From: JAJVHZ01 sp041395385
GTDB lineage: Bacteria; Pseudomonadota; Gammaproteobacteria; JAJPIJ01
Direction of reading: 5' to 3'
Assembly: GCA_041395385.1 (NCBI GenBank)
Contig: JAWLAN010000024.1
Coordinates: forward strand, 5,873-69,872
Length of the DNA: 64,000 nucleotides
The position numbers were made by a program, and so were the translations under genes. Below, piece by piece: positions 45,241-53,662 of the stretch. Below the pieces are notes generated by a model. The model saw only the letters and a list, made by a program, of their open reading frames with translations, did no database searches and was not told the origin of the DNA. Numbering within the stretch: the first letter of the stretch is position 1; every line of letters begins with the position of its first letter.

Positions 45241-46251
45241 TCAGCTCACCGCCCTGGCGGCCTGTTCGCGGCGCGCCTTCGCCACCAGCACCGCCACCGC
45301 GCAGGAGGCGAGCCGCGACAGCACGGAGTCCGCGCGGCTGGTCAGGATGATGGGCACCCGCGCGCCCAGCACGATGCCGGCGGCATCGGCGCCGGCGAGG
45401 AAGGTCAGGCTCTTGGCCAGCATGTTGCCGGCCTCCAGGTCGGGCACGACCAGGACGTTGGCGCGCCCCGCGACAGGGGAATTAATCCGTTTGACCTGCG
45501 CCGCCTCGAGATCGATGGCGTTGTCCAGCGCCAGCGGACCGTCGAGGACCGCGCCGGTGATCTGGCCGCGATCGGCCATCTTGCACAGCGCCGCGGCATC
45601 GACGGTGGAGGGGACCTTGGGATTGACGGTCTCCATCGCCGAGAGGATCGCGACCCGGATCTCCTCGTCCCGCGCGCCGAATGCGTGCGCAAGATCGATC
45701 GCGTTCTGGACAATGTCGACCTTCTCCTCCAGCGTCGGGGCGATGCTGACCGCGCCGTCGGTGATGATGAGCGGCGTCTCGTGCCCGGGAACGTCCATGA
45801 CGAAGCAGTGGCTGATGCGCCGGCCGGTGCGCAGTCCCGTGTCGCGCTTCACCACCTCGCCCATCAGCTCGTCGGTGTGCAGGCTGCCCTTCATCAGCGC
45901 CTCGGCCTCGCCGAGGCGGACGAGCTCGACGGCCTTGGCGGCGGAGTCGTGGCTGTGCAGGGCGTCCACCAGCCGGTAGGGGCTTATGTCGAGTTTGAGC
46001 TTCGCCGCTGTCGCCTTGATGCGCTCTGCCGGTCCGACCAGGATCGGCGCTATCAGACCGATCTCTGCTGCCTCGAGCGCGCCCGCGAGCGAGCTCTGAT
46101 CGCAAGGGTGCGCCACCGCCGTGGGCGTGGGGGGCAGCCCCCTGCATTTCTCCATCAGCGCCTTGTACCTGCTGTGCCCGTTGCTCAATTCCTGTGCCTC
46201 GTAATGGTTATGACTCTTCGATCCTGGCTTGGTGAGGCTGCGCGGTTTCAC
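45241..46251 (-). CDS. Phosphate acetyl/butyryltransferase-family protein
   Basis: The 336-aa product is a Pta/Ptb domain: TAVAHPCDQSSLAGALEAAEIGLIAPILVGPAERI near the start, ALMKGSLHTDELMGEV, ISHCFVMDVPGHETPLIITDGAVSIAP, and NVLVVPDLEAGNMLAKSL. It exchanges CoA for phosphate on acetyl-CoA (or a short acyl-CoA) and feeds acetate kinase. GTG 46251 overlaps the DUF3141 stop (GTGA). Closely related proteins are often annotated as the transferase half of a bifunctional enoyl-CoA hydratase/Pta, but no hydratase domain is present here. Confidence 0.9.
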   Translation of the reverse strand: MKPRSLTKPGSKSHNHYEAQELSNGHSRYKALMEKCRGLPPTPTAVAHPCDQSSLAGALEAAEIGLIAPILVGPAERIKATAAKLKLDISPYRLVDALHSHDSAAKAVELVRLGEAEALMKGSLHTDELMGEVVKRDTGLRTGRRISHCFVMDVPGHETPLIITDGAVSIAPTLEEKVDIVQNAIDLAHAFGARDEEIRVAILSAMETVNPKVPSTVDAAALCKMADRGQITGAVLDGPLALDNAIDLEAAQVKRINSPVAGRANVLVVPDLEAGNMLAKSLTFLAGADAAGIVLGARVPIILTSRADSVLSRLASCAVAVLVAKARREQAARAVS

Positions 46252-48584
46252 TCGGTGCCGGTCCTGCGCGCCGTGGCCTCGGGGCGCGAGCCGGCGGTGG
46301 TCCCCGTGAGCACCTCCCGGATGCGGTCCAGCATCTGCAGCTGCTCAACGGCCGGCTGCACGCGCATGAAGCGCTTGTCGGCGACGATCTGGGCCAGGAA
46401 GGTCAGCAGTCGCGCGCGATCGGCAGGATCCGAGACCAGGACCGGGAGCGTCTGGAGCGCCAGCGCCGGCTCGAACTCGGCGATGATCTCCTGCTCGCCG
46501 CGGATGCGGCGGCGTTCCTCCGCCGAAAGCGCCGGCAGCAGCGACTCGTAATCCGGCGCCATCTCCGCCTTCAGCTCGATGCGGGCAAGCGGGATCCGGT
46601 CCTCGCCCGGGGTCAGGAGCGCGCCGATGCGCGCTATCGCCTCCGGGTAGCCGCCCTCGCGGATCGCCGCGAGCGCCTTCTTCACGAACGGCAGTTCGCG
46701 CGGATCGGCGGGCAACTGGCGCGCCTGCGCCTGTCGTTCGTGCTTCTCCGTGAGATAGACGTTGAAGAGATTGCCGTAGGTCTGGAAGAAGGCTGCCTCG
46801 CTCAGCGCATCGCGCAGGTCGCGGCAGAAGTCGAGCGACGCGGATATCACCTCCGCGTATGCCTGCTCGGCCCGCCGCAGCGGCTGCTCCCTGCCGACCG
46901 CCTGCCGCTGCGCCTTGACCGCGGCGGCGGCCGGGGTGAGCCACCACAGCCACGGGTTCAGATCGGAGATCGCCCAGCGCTGCACGCGCAGCGGATGCAG
47001 CGTGCGGAGCAGCTCGGCCGTGGAATTGTCCATCGTCGCCTGGATCAGCGGCTGTACGAAGAGCTCGTAGGCCCGCTGGTTGAAGTCCGAGATCGCGGCA
47101 ACCGCCTCGAATGCCCGCTCGTCGCCGCGCTTCGTCGGGTTCAGCCGCGCGGTGATGTCCTCCAGGCGCTTCTCCTCGAATCGCACCTCGTACTCCACCC
47201 CGCCGTTGCGCCTGACCTCCTCGATCTGCATGCCATACAGGCCCGGCGGCAGCATCTCTATCGACTTCAGGACGGAGACGATCTGCGCATGCTCCTTCTT
47301 CGCGACGCGGCCGGAGACGAAGATGCCCAGGTGGCCGACGTCCTTGTGCAGCAGGCCGACGATGACCTGGCCGCGCGCCTTGATCTCGTCGGTGGAGCCA
47401 TAGACGTCGGCAACCCAGTTGAATGCCTGCTGCGGCGGCGTGATGTTGTCGCCCATGGACGCGAACAGGATGATCGGCGTCTTGATCGCGCGCAGGTCGA
47501 AGAACTCCCCCTGCTTGGATCGTACCGCGCCCGACCAGAGCTTGTTGCCGACGAACAGATTCGAGGTGATCCACTCGATCTCCTCGCGGTTCATGAGGTA
47601 GAACCCGCCCCACCAGCGCTCGAAGTCGAGGAAGCGCGGCGGCTCGGTGTCGGCGTTGGCATAGACGTGGTAATACTTGTCCCAGAACGTGTTCGCGAGA
47701 TTCAGGTTCTCGAAGTTCTGCACCAGCCAGGCGCCGTCGAACTTGCCGGCGCCGAGATCCGCGGCCAGCGAGGCGAGCCACGTTCCGCCGAGCATACCGC
47801 CCGCGTAACGCATCGGGTTGTCGCCCTCGCCGTCCTGCCAGGCGCCGCCCCAGTAAGACATCGGCGAGCCGTTGATGACGATCGGACCGGTGTCCTCCGG
47901 ATTCGCGGCGGCCAGCATCATCGCTGCCCACCCGCCCTGGCAGTTGCCGACGATGGCGGGCTTCGGGCTGTCCGGGTGCAGCTCCCGCACCTTGCGCACG
48001 AACGCCGCCTCGGCCTCGCAGACGTCGAGCATCGTCTGGCCGGGCTCCGGATCGGGGTAGAAGGCCACGAAGTACACCGGGTGACCGGCGCGCAGCGCCA
48101 CCCCGACCTGCGAGTCGTCCTTGAATCCGCCGATGCCCGGGCCGTGTCCTGCCCGCGGATCGATGATGAGATAGGGCCGACGGCTCGCATCCACCAGTAC
48201 GCCCTGCGGGGGGATGATCCGCAGCAGGGCGTAATTCACCGGGCGCTCGAGCGCGCGCCCGTCCATCACGGTCTCGTACTCGAAATGCAGCACCGGCGGC
48301 AGGCCCGCCCGCTCGCGCTCGCGGAACACGTTCCCACGCGCCCGCAACGTGTCCCAGAAGAGTACGGAGCGCTGCACGGCATCCACGGCGTAGCCGCTCC
48401 AGCTCTGCCAGGCCTGCCAGGGTGTGGCCGTTGCCAGCGCGGAAAGATCGCTCAGTCCGGCCATCGCCTTCTGAACCCGATCCCGGTATCTCTGTTGCGC
48501 AACGTCGTATCGGTGGGCGAAGACACCGGCGATCTTCATGGAGATATCGCGGGACGTGGCGAGGGTTTCAGCGGGTTTTTTCAT
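46248..48584 (-). CDS. DUF3141 protein with PHA-synthase-like alpha/beta-hydrolase core
   Basis: The 778-aa product has an alpha/beta-hydrolase domain (residues ~85-480). It resembles class III PHA synthases: a lipase-like box with Cys nucleophile (Cys215 in VGNCQGGWA), an Asp in SMGDNITPPQQA, and a His in DVGHLGIFVSG. A ~300-residue C-terminal DUF3141 region of unknown function follows, rich in helices and including PWLWWLTPAAAAVKAQRQ. It heads the leftward operon; an AGGAG site 8 nt upstream fixes ATG 48584. The family is often named 3-hydroxyalkanoate synthetase, but polymer synthesis is not proven. The regulatory box at 49030 faces it with a long (~410 nt) leader. Confidence 0.85.
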   Translation of the reverse strand: MKKPAETLATSRDISMKIAGVFAHRYDVAQQRYRDRVQKAMAGLSDLSALATATPWQAWQSWSGYAVDAVQRSVLFWDTLRARGNVFRERERAGLPPVLHFEYETVMDGRALERPVNYALLRIIPPQGVLVDASRRPYLIIDPRAGHGPGIGGFKDDSQVGVALRAGHPVYFVAFYPDPEPGQTMLDVCEAEAAFVRKVRELHPDSPKPAIVGNCQGGWAAMMLAAANPEDTGPIVINGSPMSYWGGAWQDGEGDNPMRYAGGMLGGTWLASLAADLGAGKFDGAWLVQNFENLNLANTFWDKYYHVYANADTEPPRFLDFERWWGGFYLMNREEIEWITSNLFVGNKLWSGAVRSKQGEFFDLRAIKTPIILFASMGDNITPPQQAFNWVADVYGSTDEIKARGQVIVGLLHKDVGHLGIFVSGRVAKKEHAQIVSVLKSIEMLPPGLYGMQIEEVRRNGGVEYEVRFEEKRLEDITARLNPTKRGDERAFEAVAAISDFNQRAYELFVQPLIQATMDNSTAELLRTLHPLRVQRWAISDLNPWLWWLTPAAAAVKAQRQAVGREQPLRRAEQAYAEVISASLDFCRDLRDALSEAAFFQTYGNLFNVYLTEKHERQAQARQLPADPRELPFVKKALAAIREGGYPEAIARIGALLTPGEDRIPLARIELKAEMAPDYESLLPALSAEERRRIRGEQEIIAEFEPALALQTLPVLVSDPADRARLLTFLAQIVADKRFMRVQPAVEQLQMLDRIREVLTGTTAGSRPEATARRTGTE

Positions 48585-49029
48585 CGACTTTGCTCCTGAA
48601 ATTGGAGGCGTACCGGTGCTCCTGGAGACAGTGGGGTGGGCCGCACTCCTCGCTTGGTGGTTCCGTGGCCTCCACTGCACAGGACGGCCGTCCCTCTCGG
48701 CGAGACCACGCTCCCGGCTGGTTGGACATCTTCCTGCGTCCCGTTTGCATCCGCATGACGACGATCAACCGCCCGTGGGTCTCGCAGAATCGCGGCGTGC
48801 TCCGGCTCGGGAGCCGGCTTTTGGGGAGCGGCCCGTACCGGCGCCGGGTCAGCCCGGTGTAGCCGATCCGCACCCCTCGGACGGTAATGGCCCTACAACG
48901 CATGCCCCGGCTCGAGGCAGACAATGGCAGCATGGGGTGCCCGCTCCACCGCCTGGCCTCGCCCAAGGACTGCCCGATGGCGCTCAGCCGACAGCAGCGT
49001 GAGTCTACAGACGTTGGTGCAGTGCAGGA

Positions 49030-49045
49030 AATTGGACCTTGGTCG
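49030..49045 (-). promoter_or_regulatory. GGACCAAnGTCYAATW box for the leftward DUF3141-pta-ackA operon
   Basis: On the minus strand the 16-mer matches all fixed positions except the first base. A -10-like TAGACT begins at 49007, 38 nt from the box start (4 of 6 to TATAAT). The resulting leader to the DUF3141 ATG would be about 410 nt. Confidence 0.6.
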
Positions 49046-49156
49046 TAGGCATTACGTGGCTGGCCGGTGGTGAGGATTCTGCTGCTCCGACGACGCGCCA
49101 GGACGCGTCGCCAGAGCGGGCGGCACGTCGCCCGTTGCAGCGCCCGCAGAGTGATG

Positions 49157-49172
49157 GGACCAAGGTTGTATT
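49157..49172 (+). promoter_or_regulatory. Degenerate GGACCAAnGTCYAATW box upstream of ppk2
   Basis: The left half GGACCAAGGT is intact; the right half deviates (TGTATT). A weak -10-like GAGGAT begins at 49194, 37 nt from the box start. Predicted leader to ppk2 is about 60 nt. Confidence 0.45.
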
Positions 49173-49266
49173 TACGCCGGGTATGTCGTGGGCGAGGATG
49201 ACCCCAGCGTATGCATCGGCAGCGATCAGCGGGTAGGTTGGGCCGCCACATCAGGAGAGCCGGAAC

Positions 49267-50139
49267 ATGAAGAAGAAGGCCGACAGAAACGACGACGATG
49301 ACGATAACGAGAACACATCCGGGTCCGCCGCGGATGCGCAAGCCGAAGAGGGCGGCAAGGAGAAGTTCAAGCGCAAGGATTACGAAAGTGAACTGCGCCG
49401 GTTGCAGGCGGAGCTCTGCTACCTGCAGGACTGGGTCAAGGAGACCGGCAAGCGGATCATCGTCGTCTTCGAGGGCCGGGATGCGGCCGGCAAGGGCGGC
49501 ACCATACGCGCCATCACCGAGCGGGTGAGCCCGCGCATCTTCCGCCTGGTCGCGCTGCCGGCGCCCTCGGACCGGGAGAAGTCGCAGATGTACGTGCAGC
49601 GCTACCTGGCGCATTTCCCCGCGGCGGGCGAGATCGTGATCTTCGATCGCAGCTGGTACAACCGCGCCGGCGTGGAGCACGTCATGGGCTTCTGCACCAA
49701 GGAGCAGTACAAGAGATTCCTGCAAATCTGTCCGCAGTTCGAGAAGTACGTCGTGGACGGCGGGATCATGCTCGTCAAGTACTGGCTGGAGGTCGGCAAC
49801 AAGGAGCAGAAACGCCGGTTCGAGGCCCGCATCGACGACCCGCTGCGGCAGTGGAAGCTGAGCCCCATGGACCTGCCTTCGCGCGAGAAGTGGTACGAGT
49901 ATTCGCTCGCCCGGGACGCGATGCTGGAGGCGACGGACACCGCCTGGGCGCCGTGGCATATCGTGCGTTCGGATGACAAGAAGCGGGCCAGGCTCAACGT
50001 GATCTCTCACTTTCTGAGTCTCATCCCCTACGAGCGGATCAAGCCCCCCGGGATCAAGCTGCCCAACCGCTCCAAGAAGCGCGCCTACGACGACATCGTG
50101 ACCATGGAAAGGCGTTCCTGGATCCCGGAGAAATACTGA
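49267..50139 (+). CDS. ppk2: Polyphosphate kinase 2
   Basis: The 290-aa product begins with a very acidic, charged tail (residues 1-35) followed by the PPK2 domain: Walker A FEGRDAAGKGGTI (~65-77), the lid-side YVQRYLAHFPAAGEIVIFDRSWYNRAGVEHVMGF with Walker B DRSWYN, and KYWLEVGNKEQKRRFEARIDDPLRQWKLSPMD. Single-domain class I PPK2 enzymes transfer phosphate between polyphosphate and nucleoside diphosphates, usually toward NTP synthesis. It is the first gene of a rightward run through 54531. ATG 49267 follows an AGGAGAGCC site. Confidence 0.95.
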   Translation: MKKKADRNDDDDDNENTSGSAADAQAEEGGKEKFKRKDYESELRRLQAELCYLQDWVKETGKRIIVVFEGRDAAGKGGTIRAITERVSPRIFRLVALPAPSDREKSQMYVQRYLAHFPAAGEIVIFDRSWYNRAGVEHVMGFCTKEQYKRFLQICPQFEKYVVDGGIMLVKYWLEVGNKEQKRRFEARIDDPLRQWKLSPMDLPSREKWYEYSLARDAMLEATDTAWAPWHIVRSDDKKRARLNVISHFLSLIPYERIKPPGIKLPNRSKKRAYDDIVTMERRSWIPEKY

Positions 50140-50162
50140 GCCGGACCGGCGGGGGCGCAGCC

Positions 50163-51176
50163 ATGTTCGAGCTGTTCAGGAGCTTCTTCGAGACGGGCCG
50201 TTCGTCCGCCGCGCAGTACCCGGAGTCCCTGCTCACCTTCGCCATCGAGCGCGCGGTCGACGGCACCGATCCCAGGCTGCGTGCCCTGCCCGGATACGCC
50301 AGAAAGCTCAAGGGCGCCGTCATCCACGCGATCGATCACGTCATCACTCTGGTGGAGGAGCTGCCGCCCGCCGTGGATGCGAGCCGGGGGGCCTTTGGCG
50401 AGGACCGCCGCCTGTCGGGCTACTTCCCGACGGCCGACCGGTTGCAGGAGGTCTTGAGCGCGGGCGGGGTGCTGGGTGACTTCGTGCAGCGCACGGCCGG
50501 CATCGGCACGGACCGCATCGTCTCCCTGATGATGATGGAGAAGCACGAGCGCACCGTCCTCGGGGTCGAGCAGAAAGGCGACATGGTGGTATACGACGTT
50601 CCGCAGGTGACTGTCGGCTTTACCAACCACCGCCTGGTCGATCCCGCGGATGCCGAGGCGGAAACCCGCCGTCTGCTCAAACGGCGCGCTTTCGATCATC
50701 TCCTCGGCATCGCCCTGGGTCGCATCGAGACTGCCGGCAAGGCGAGGGCCGGACTGGAACAGCAATGCAAGCTGCTCGGTCGCAAGCTCAAGACCCTGGA
50801 GGCGGGGGGCTGGACCTTCGAGCCGGGCGGGAGCGGCAAGGCGGCCGATCTCCCGAAGCTGGAGGCGCAGCTCGAGGAGATCCAGAAGCAGTTGCGCGAG
50901 CTCGGGTCGGACACCGGCACGCTGAAGTTTCACCTCGATACGCTGAACGACGTGCTCGGGCGGGCCGAGGAGCAGCTGTGGACCACGCATCCGAGCCTGG
51001 TCATCGATCGCAAGGGCATCAGGCGAGAGCAGGCTTCCGGCGACGCGATCGAGTTGCAGCTCGACGAGTTGAACAACGCCGACGGGCGCCGCGCCGTCGC
51101 GCTATTGCTCAGCGTGCCGCGGGGTGAGATCCGGACCCGCGGTGCGCTGCTCTCCGAAGCGCAGCGCTATCTCTGA
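50163..51176 (+). CDS. Coiled-coil protein of unknown function
   Basis: The 337-aa product has no signal peptide or membrane span. The N-terminal half is mixed alpha/beta (TDRIVSLMMMEKHERTVLGVEQKGDMVVYDVPQVTVGF) and the middle has a long helical coiled coil (residues ~190-285, ending LPKLEAQLEEIQKQLRELGSDTGTL) with heptad-like Leu spacing. No family was recognised. It is 23 bp after ppk2 and 12 bp before the VIT-like gene, so it is almost certainly cotranscribed; a role with polyphosphate or membrane partners is only guilt by association. Confidence 0.75.
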   Translation: MFELFRSFFETGRSSAAQYPESLLTFAIERAVDGTDPRLRALPGYARKLKGAVIHAIDHVITLVEELPPAVDASRGAFGEDRRLSGYFPTADRLQEVLSAGGVLGDFVQRTAGIGTDRIVSLMMMEKHERTVLGVEQKGDMVVYDVPQVTVGFTNHRLVDPADAEAETRRLLKRRAFDHLLGIALGRIETAGKARAGLEQQCKLLGRKLKTLEAGGWTFEPGGSGKAADLPKLEAQLEEIQKQLRELGSDTGTLKFHLDTLNDVLGRAEEQLWTTHPSLVIDRKGIRREQASGDAIELQLDELNNADGRRAVALLLSVPRGEIRTRGALLSEAQRYL

Positions 51177-51188
51177 TTTTACGCCGCC

Positions 51189-51866
51189 ATGATCCGCAGC
51201 CTCTCGTTGTCCATCGCGCAGAAGCACCTCGAACCGGGCGAGAGCCTGGCGGAGGTCCTCTTCGGGCTTATCATGACGCTGACCTTCACCCTGGGCGCCG
51301 GGCTGCTGGTGGAGCAGGGCGAACCGGCGGCCGTCCAGGAGCTGTTGATCGCCACCGTCGGCTGCAACATCGCCTGGGGGATCATCGACGGCATGCTGTA
51401 CATCAGCGGACAAATATTCGAGCGCGCGCGCATGAAACGGCTGGGACAGCTCATCCGCACTGCCGACACGGAGGAGGCCGCCGCCGCCGTGGTCGAGGAG
51501 GAGCTCGAGGACCTCGTCGGCATCACCGTCGACGAGGCCGAGCGCGCTGACCTCTACCGGCGTATGGCGCGTCACGTCCGCGCGTCCGAACCCAGGCCGC
51601 TTACGGTCGAGCGCGCGGACCTGTACGGCGCGCTGGCCAGCTTCTGGATGGTGTTCTTCGCCAGCGTCCCCGCGGCCCTGCCGTTTCTGTTCATCAACGA
51701 CGCGAAGATTGCGCTGCGGGTCTCCAACGGCATCCTGATCTGTCTGCTGTTCGTGGCCGGCTACAAGTGGGCGCATCACACCGCGTTGCGCCCGTGGCGC
51801 ACGGGCCTGGTCTTTATGGCCGTCGGGTTCCTGCTCGTCGCCACGGCGATCGCGCTGGGCGGCTGA
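51189..51866 (+). CDS. VIT1/CCC1-like small membrane protein
   Basis: The 225-aa product has five predicted spans in the VIT layout. The first span pair carries LEPGESLAEVLFGLIMTLTFTLGAG and VGCNIAWGIIDGMLYI, an acidic cytoplasmic loop (DTEEAAAAVVEEELEDLVG) sits between, and the last spans end FMAVGFLLVATAIALGG. VIT/CCC1 proteins carry iron or manganese, but the bacterial short forms are not characterised and key metal-site Glu residues are not obvious. It follows the coiled-coil gene by 12 bp. Confidence 0.7.
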   Translation: MIRSLSLSIAQKHLEPGESLAEVLFGLIMTLTFTLGAGLLVEQGEPAAVQELLIATVGCNIAWGIIDGMLYISGQIFERARMKRLGQLIRTADTEEAAAAVVEEELEDLVGITVDEAERADLYRRMARHVRASEPRPLTVERADLYGALASFWMVFFASVPAALPFLFINDAKIALRVSNGILICLLFVAGYKWAHHTALRPWRTGLVFMAVGFLLVATAIALGG

Positions 51867-51979
51867 TCGCGCAGGGGTGCCCCCCCGCCCGGAGAGACGA
51901 GTGCACCGGATGGGACCGGTCCGGCGGGGCGGTGACTGGAAAGACGGCACTTCGGTGCAGCCGCGGGCAGGCAAAGGAA

Positions 51980-53662
51980 ATGAAACCTGAGACCGACAGG
52001 TCGGAACTCCGGGCCGGCATGGGCTCGCTGCGCGATTACTCGCGGGAGTGGCTGCGCGCGGACGTGATCGCCGGCCTGACCGCGGCGGCGGTCGTGATCC
52101 CGAAGGCCATGGCCTACGCGACCATCGCCGGACTGCCCGTGCAGGTGGGCCTGTACACCGCATTCGTGCCGATGGTCGTCTACGCGCTGCTCGGCACCTC
52201 GCGGCCGCTCAGCGTCAGCACCACCACGACCATCGCCATCCTGGCCGCCACCGAACTGGGTCGTGCCGTCCCCGCTGGAGGAACCGCGGAACTGGTGGCG
52301 GCCGGGGCAACGCTGGCGCTACTGGTCGGCGCCATGCTGATGCTCGCCGCCGTGCTCCGTCTCGGCTTCGTCGCCAACTTCATCTCCGAACCGGTGCTGA
52401 CGGGTTTCAAGTCCGGGATCGGGCTGGTTATCGTCGTCGATCAGATCCCGAAACTGCTGGGGATACACATCGAGAAGGCCGGCTTCTTCAGGGACATTTT
52501 CGCCATCCTCCAGCACCTGCCGGCCGCCTCGATCGCCACGCTGTCGCTCGCGCTGCTGTTGCTGATCCTCATCTTCCTCCTCGAACGCCATGCGCCGCGC
52601 GCGCCGGCGCCGCTCATCGCCATCGCGGTTGCGATCGCCGGGACCGCCCTGCTGGGACTGGCCCAGCAGGGCGTGGCCACGATAGGCGGGATCCCGCGCG
52701 GGCTGCCCGCGCTGGTGCGGCCGCGGCTCGATCTGGTGATGGAGATGTGGCCGGCGGCGGCCGGCATCGCCCTGATGAGCTTCACGGAGAGTATCGCCGC
52801 GGCACGCGCGTTCGGCAGCCCCGCGGAGCCGCGTCCGGTGCCGAACCGCGAGTTGTGGGCCATCGGCGCGGCGAACGCCGCAGGCGGCCTGTTCGGCGCG
52901 ATGCCCGCGGGTGGCGGCACCACGCAGACCGCGGTGAATCGCAAGGCCGGGGCGCGCAGCCAGGCGGCGGAACTCGTCACCGCCGTGGCGGCAATCGCGA
53001 CGCTGCTCGTGCTCGCGCCGGTCATCAGCCTCATGCCGCAGGCAGCGCTGGCAGCGGTGGTGATTGCGTATTCCGTGGATCTGATCAGGCCGGCGGAATT
53101 TCTCGACATCCGCCGCGTGCGCCGCATCGAGTTCCGGTGGGCGTTGATCGCCTTTGCCGGCGTCGTCCTTCTGGGAACCCTGAAAGGGATACTCGTGGCC
53201 GTGATCGCCTCGCTGCTGGAGCTCGCGCAGCAGGCCTACGATCCGCGCGTGTATGCGCTTGGCCGCAAGCGCGGGACCGGCGTCTTCCGGGCGCGTTCGG
53301 ACGAACATCCGGACGACGATACCTGGCCCGGGTTGCTGATCGTACGCATCGAGGGAAGCGCCTTCTTCCTCAACGCGCAGCTTATCGGCGACAAGATATG
53401 GCGACTGGTCGCCGCGGAGCAGCCGAGAGTCCTGATGATCGACTGCAGCTCGCTGCTGGATATCGAATTCACGGCGCTGAAGATGCTGATCGAGGCGGAG
53501 GCGAAGCTGAAGCGCGACGGCATCGAGCTGTGGCTGGCGGCGCTGAATCCGGAGACGCTGCGGGTGGTGCAGAATTCCGAGCTGGGCCGGACGCTCGGAC
53601 GGGAGCGGATGTTCATGAATCGCGCCAGCGCCGTCGAGCGCTACGAGCGGCTGCGATCGTGA
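51980..53662 (+). CDS. SulP-family anion transporter with C-terminal STAS domain
   Basis: The 560-aa product has the SulP membrane core (residues ~20-430, opening RADVIAGLTAAAVVIPKAMAYATIAGLPVQVGLYTAFVPMVVYALLGTSRPLSV, of which PxAMAYAxIAGLP is diagnostic). A STAS domain follows (residues ~450-555), with LMIDCSSLLDIEFTAL at the usual phospho-site region. SulP carriers move sulfate, bicarbonate or organic acids; the substrate is unknown. ATG 51980 is chosen, but its ribosome site is very close; GTG 51931 or ATG 52019 remain possible. Confidence 0.88.
   Translation: MKPETDRSELRAGMGSLRDYSREWLRADVIAGLTAAAVVIPKAMAYATIAGLPVQVGLYTAFVPMVVYALLGTSRPLSVSTTTTIAILAATELGRAVPAGGTAELVAAGATLALLVGAMLMLAAVLRLGFVANFISEPVLTGFKSGIGLVIVVDQIPKLLGIHIEKAGFFRDIFAILQHLPAASIATLSLALLLLILIFLLERHAPRAPAPLIAIAVAIAGTALLGLAQQGVATIGGIPRGLPALVRPRLDLVMEMWPAAAGIALMSFTESIAAARAFGSPAEPRPVPNRELWAIGAANAAGGLFGAMPAGGGTTQTAVNRKAGARSQAAELVTAVAAIATLLVLAPVISLMPQAALAAVVIAYSVDLIRPAEFLDIRRVRRIEFRWALIAFAGVVLLGTLKGILVAVIASLLELAQQAYDPRVYALGRKRGTGVFRARSDEHPDDDTWPGLLIVRIEGSAFFLNAQLIGDKIWRLVAAEQPRVLMIDCSSLLDIEFTALKMLIEAEAKLKRDGIELWLAALNPETLRVVQNSELGRTLGRERMFMNRASAVERYERLRS

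Larger units (their letters stand above)
48585..49266. other. 682-bp divergent regulatory region between the DUF3141 operon and ppk2
   Basis: No credible gene is present; a 65-codon open frame at 49039-49236 lacks a ribosome site and coding character. The region holds two boxes, at 49030-49045 (pointing left) and 49157-49172 (pointing right), about 120 bp apart. A terminator-like stem-loop (CCGGCT 48802-48807 with AGCCGG 48812-48817, then CTTTT) lies in the middle of the long leftward leader, and GGACGGCCGTCC sits at 48682-48693. Confidence 0.65.

Noticed and set aside
43745..45979. 744-codon plus-strand open frame
   Set aside because: It runs antisense through bdhA, ackA and pta, all firmly identified on the minus strand.
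46740..48599. 619-codon plus-strand open frame
   Set aside because: It is antisense to the DUF3141 gene and has no recognisable domain or ribosome site.
48682..48693. GGACGGCCGTCC palindrome as a box
   Set aside because: Half-sites are spaced like the box but the spacer and flanks differ, and no -10 is at the expected distance; likely a chance GC-rich palindrome.
49039..49236. Possible 65-aa gene upstream of ppk2
   Set aside because: It covers the regulatory box and the predicted -10, has no ribosome site and no coding character.
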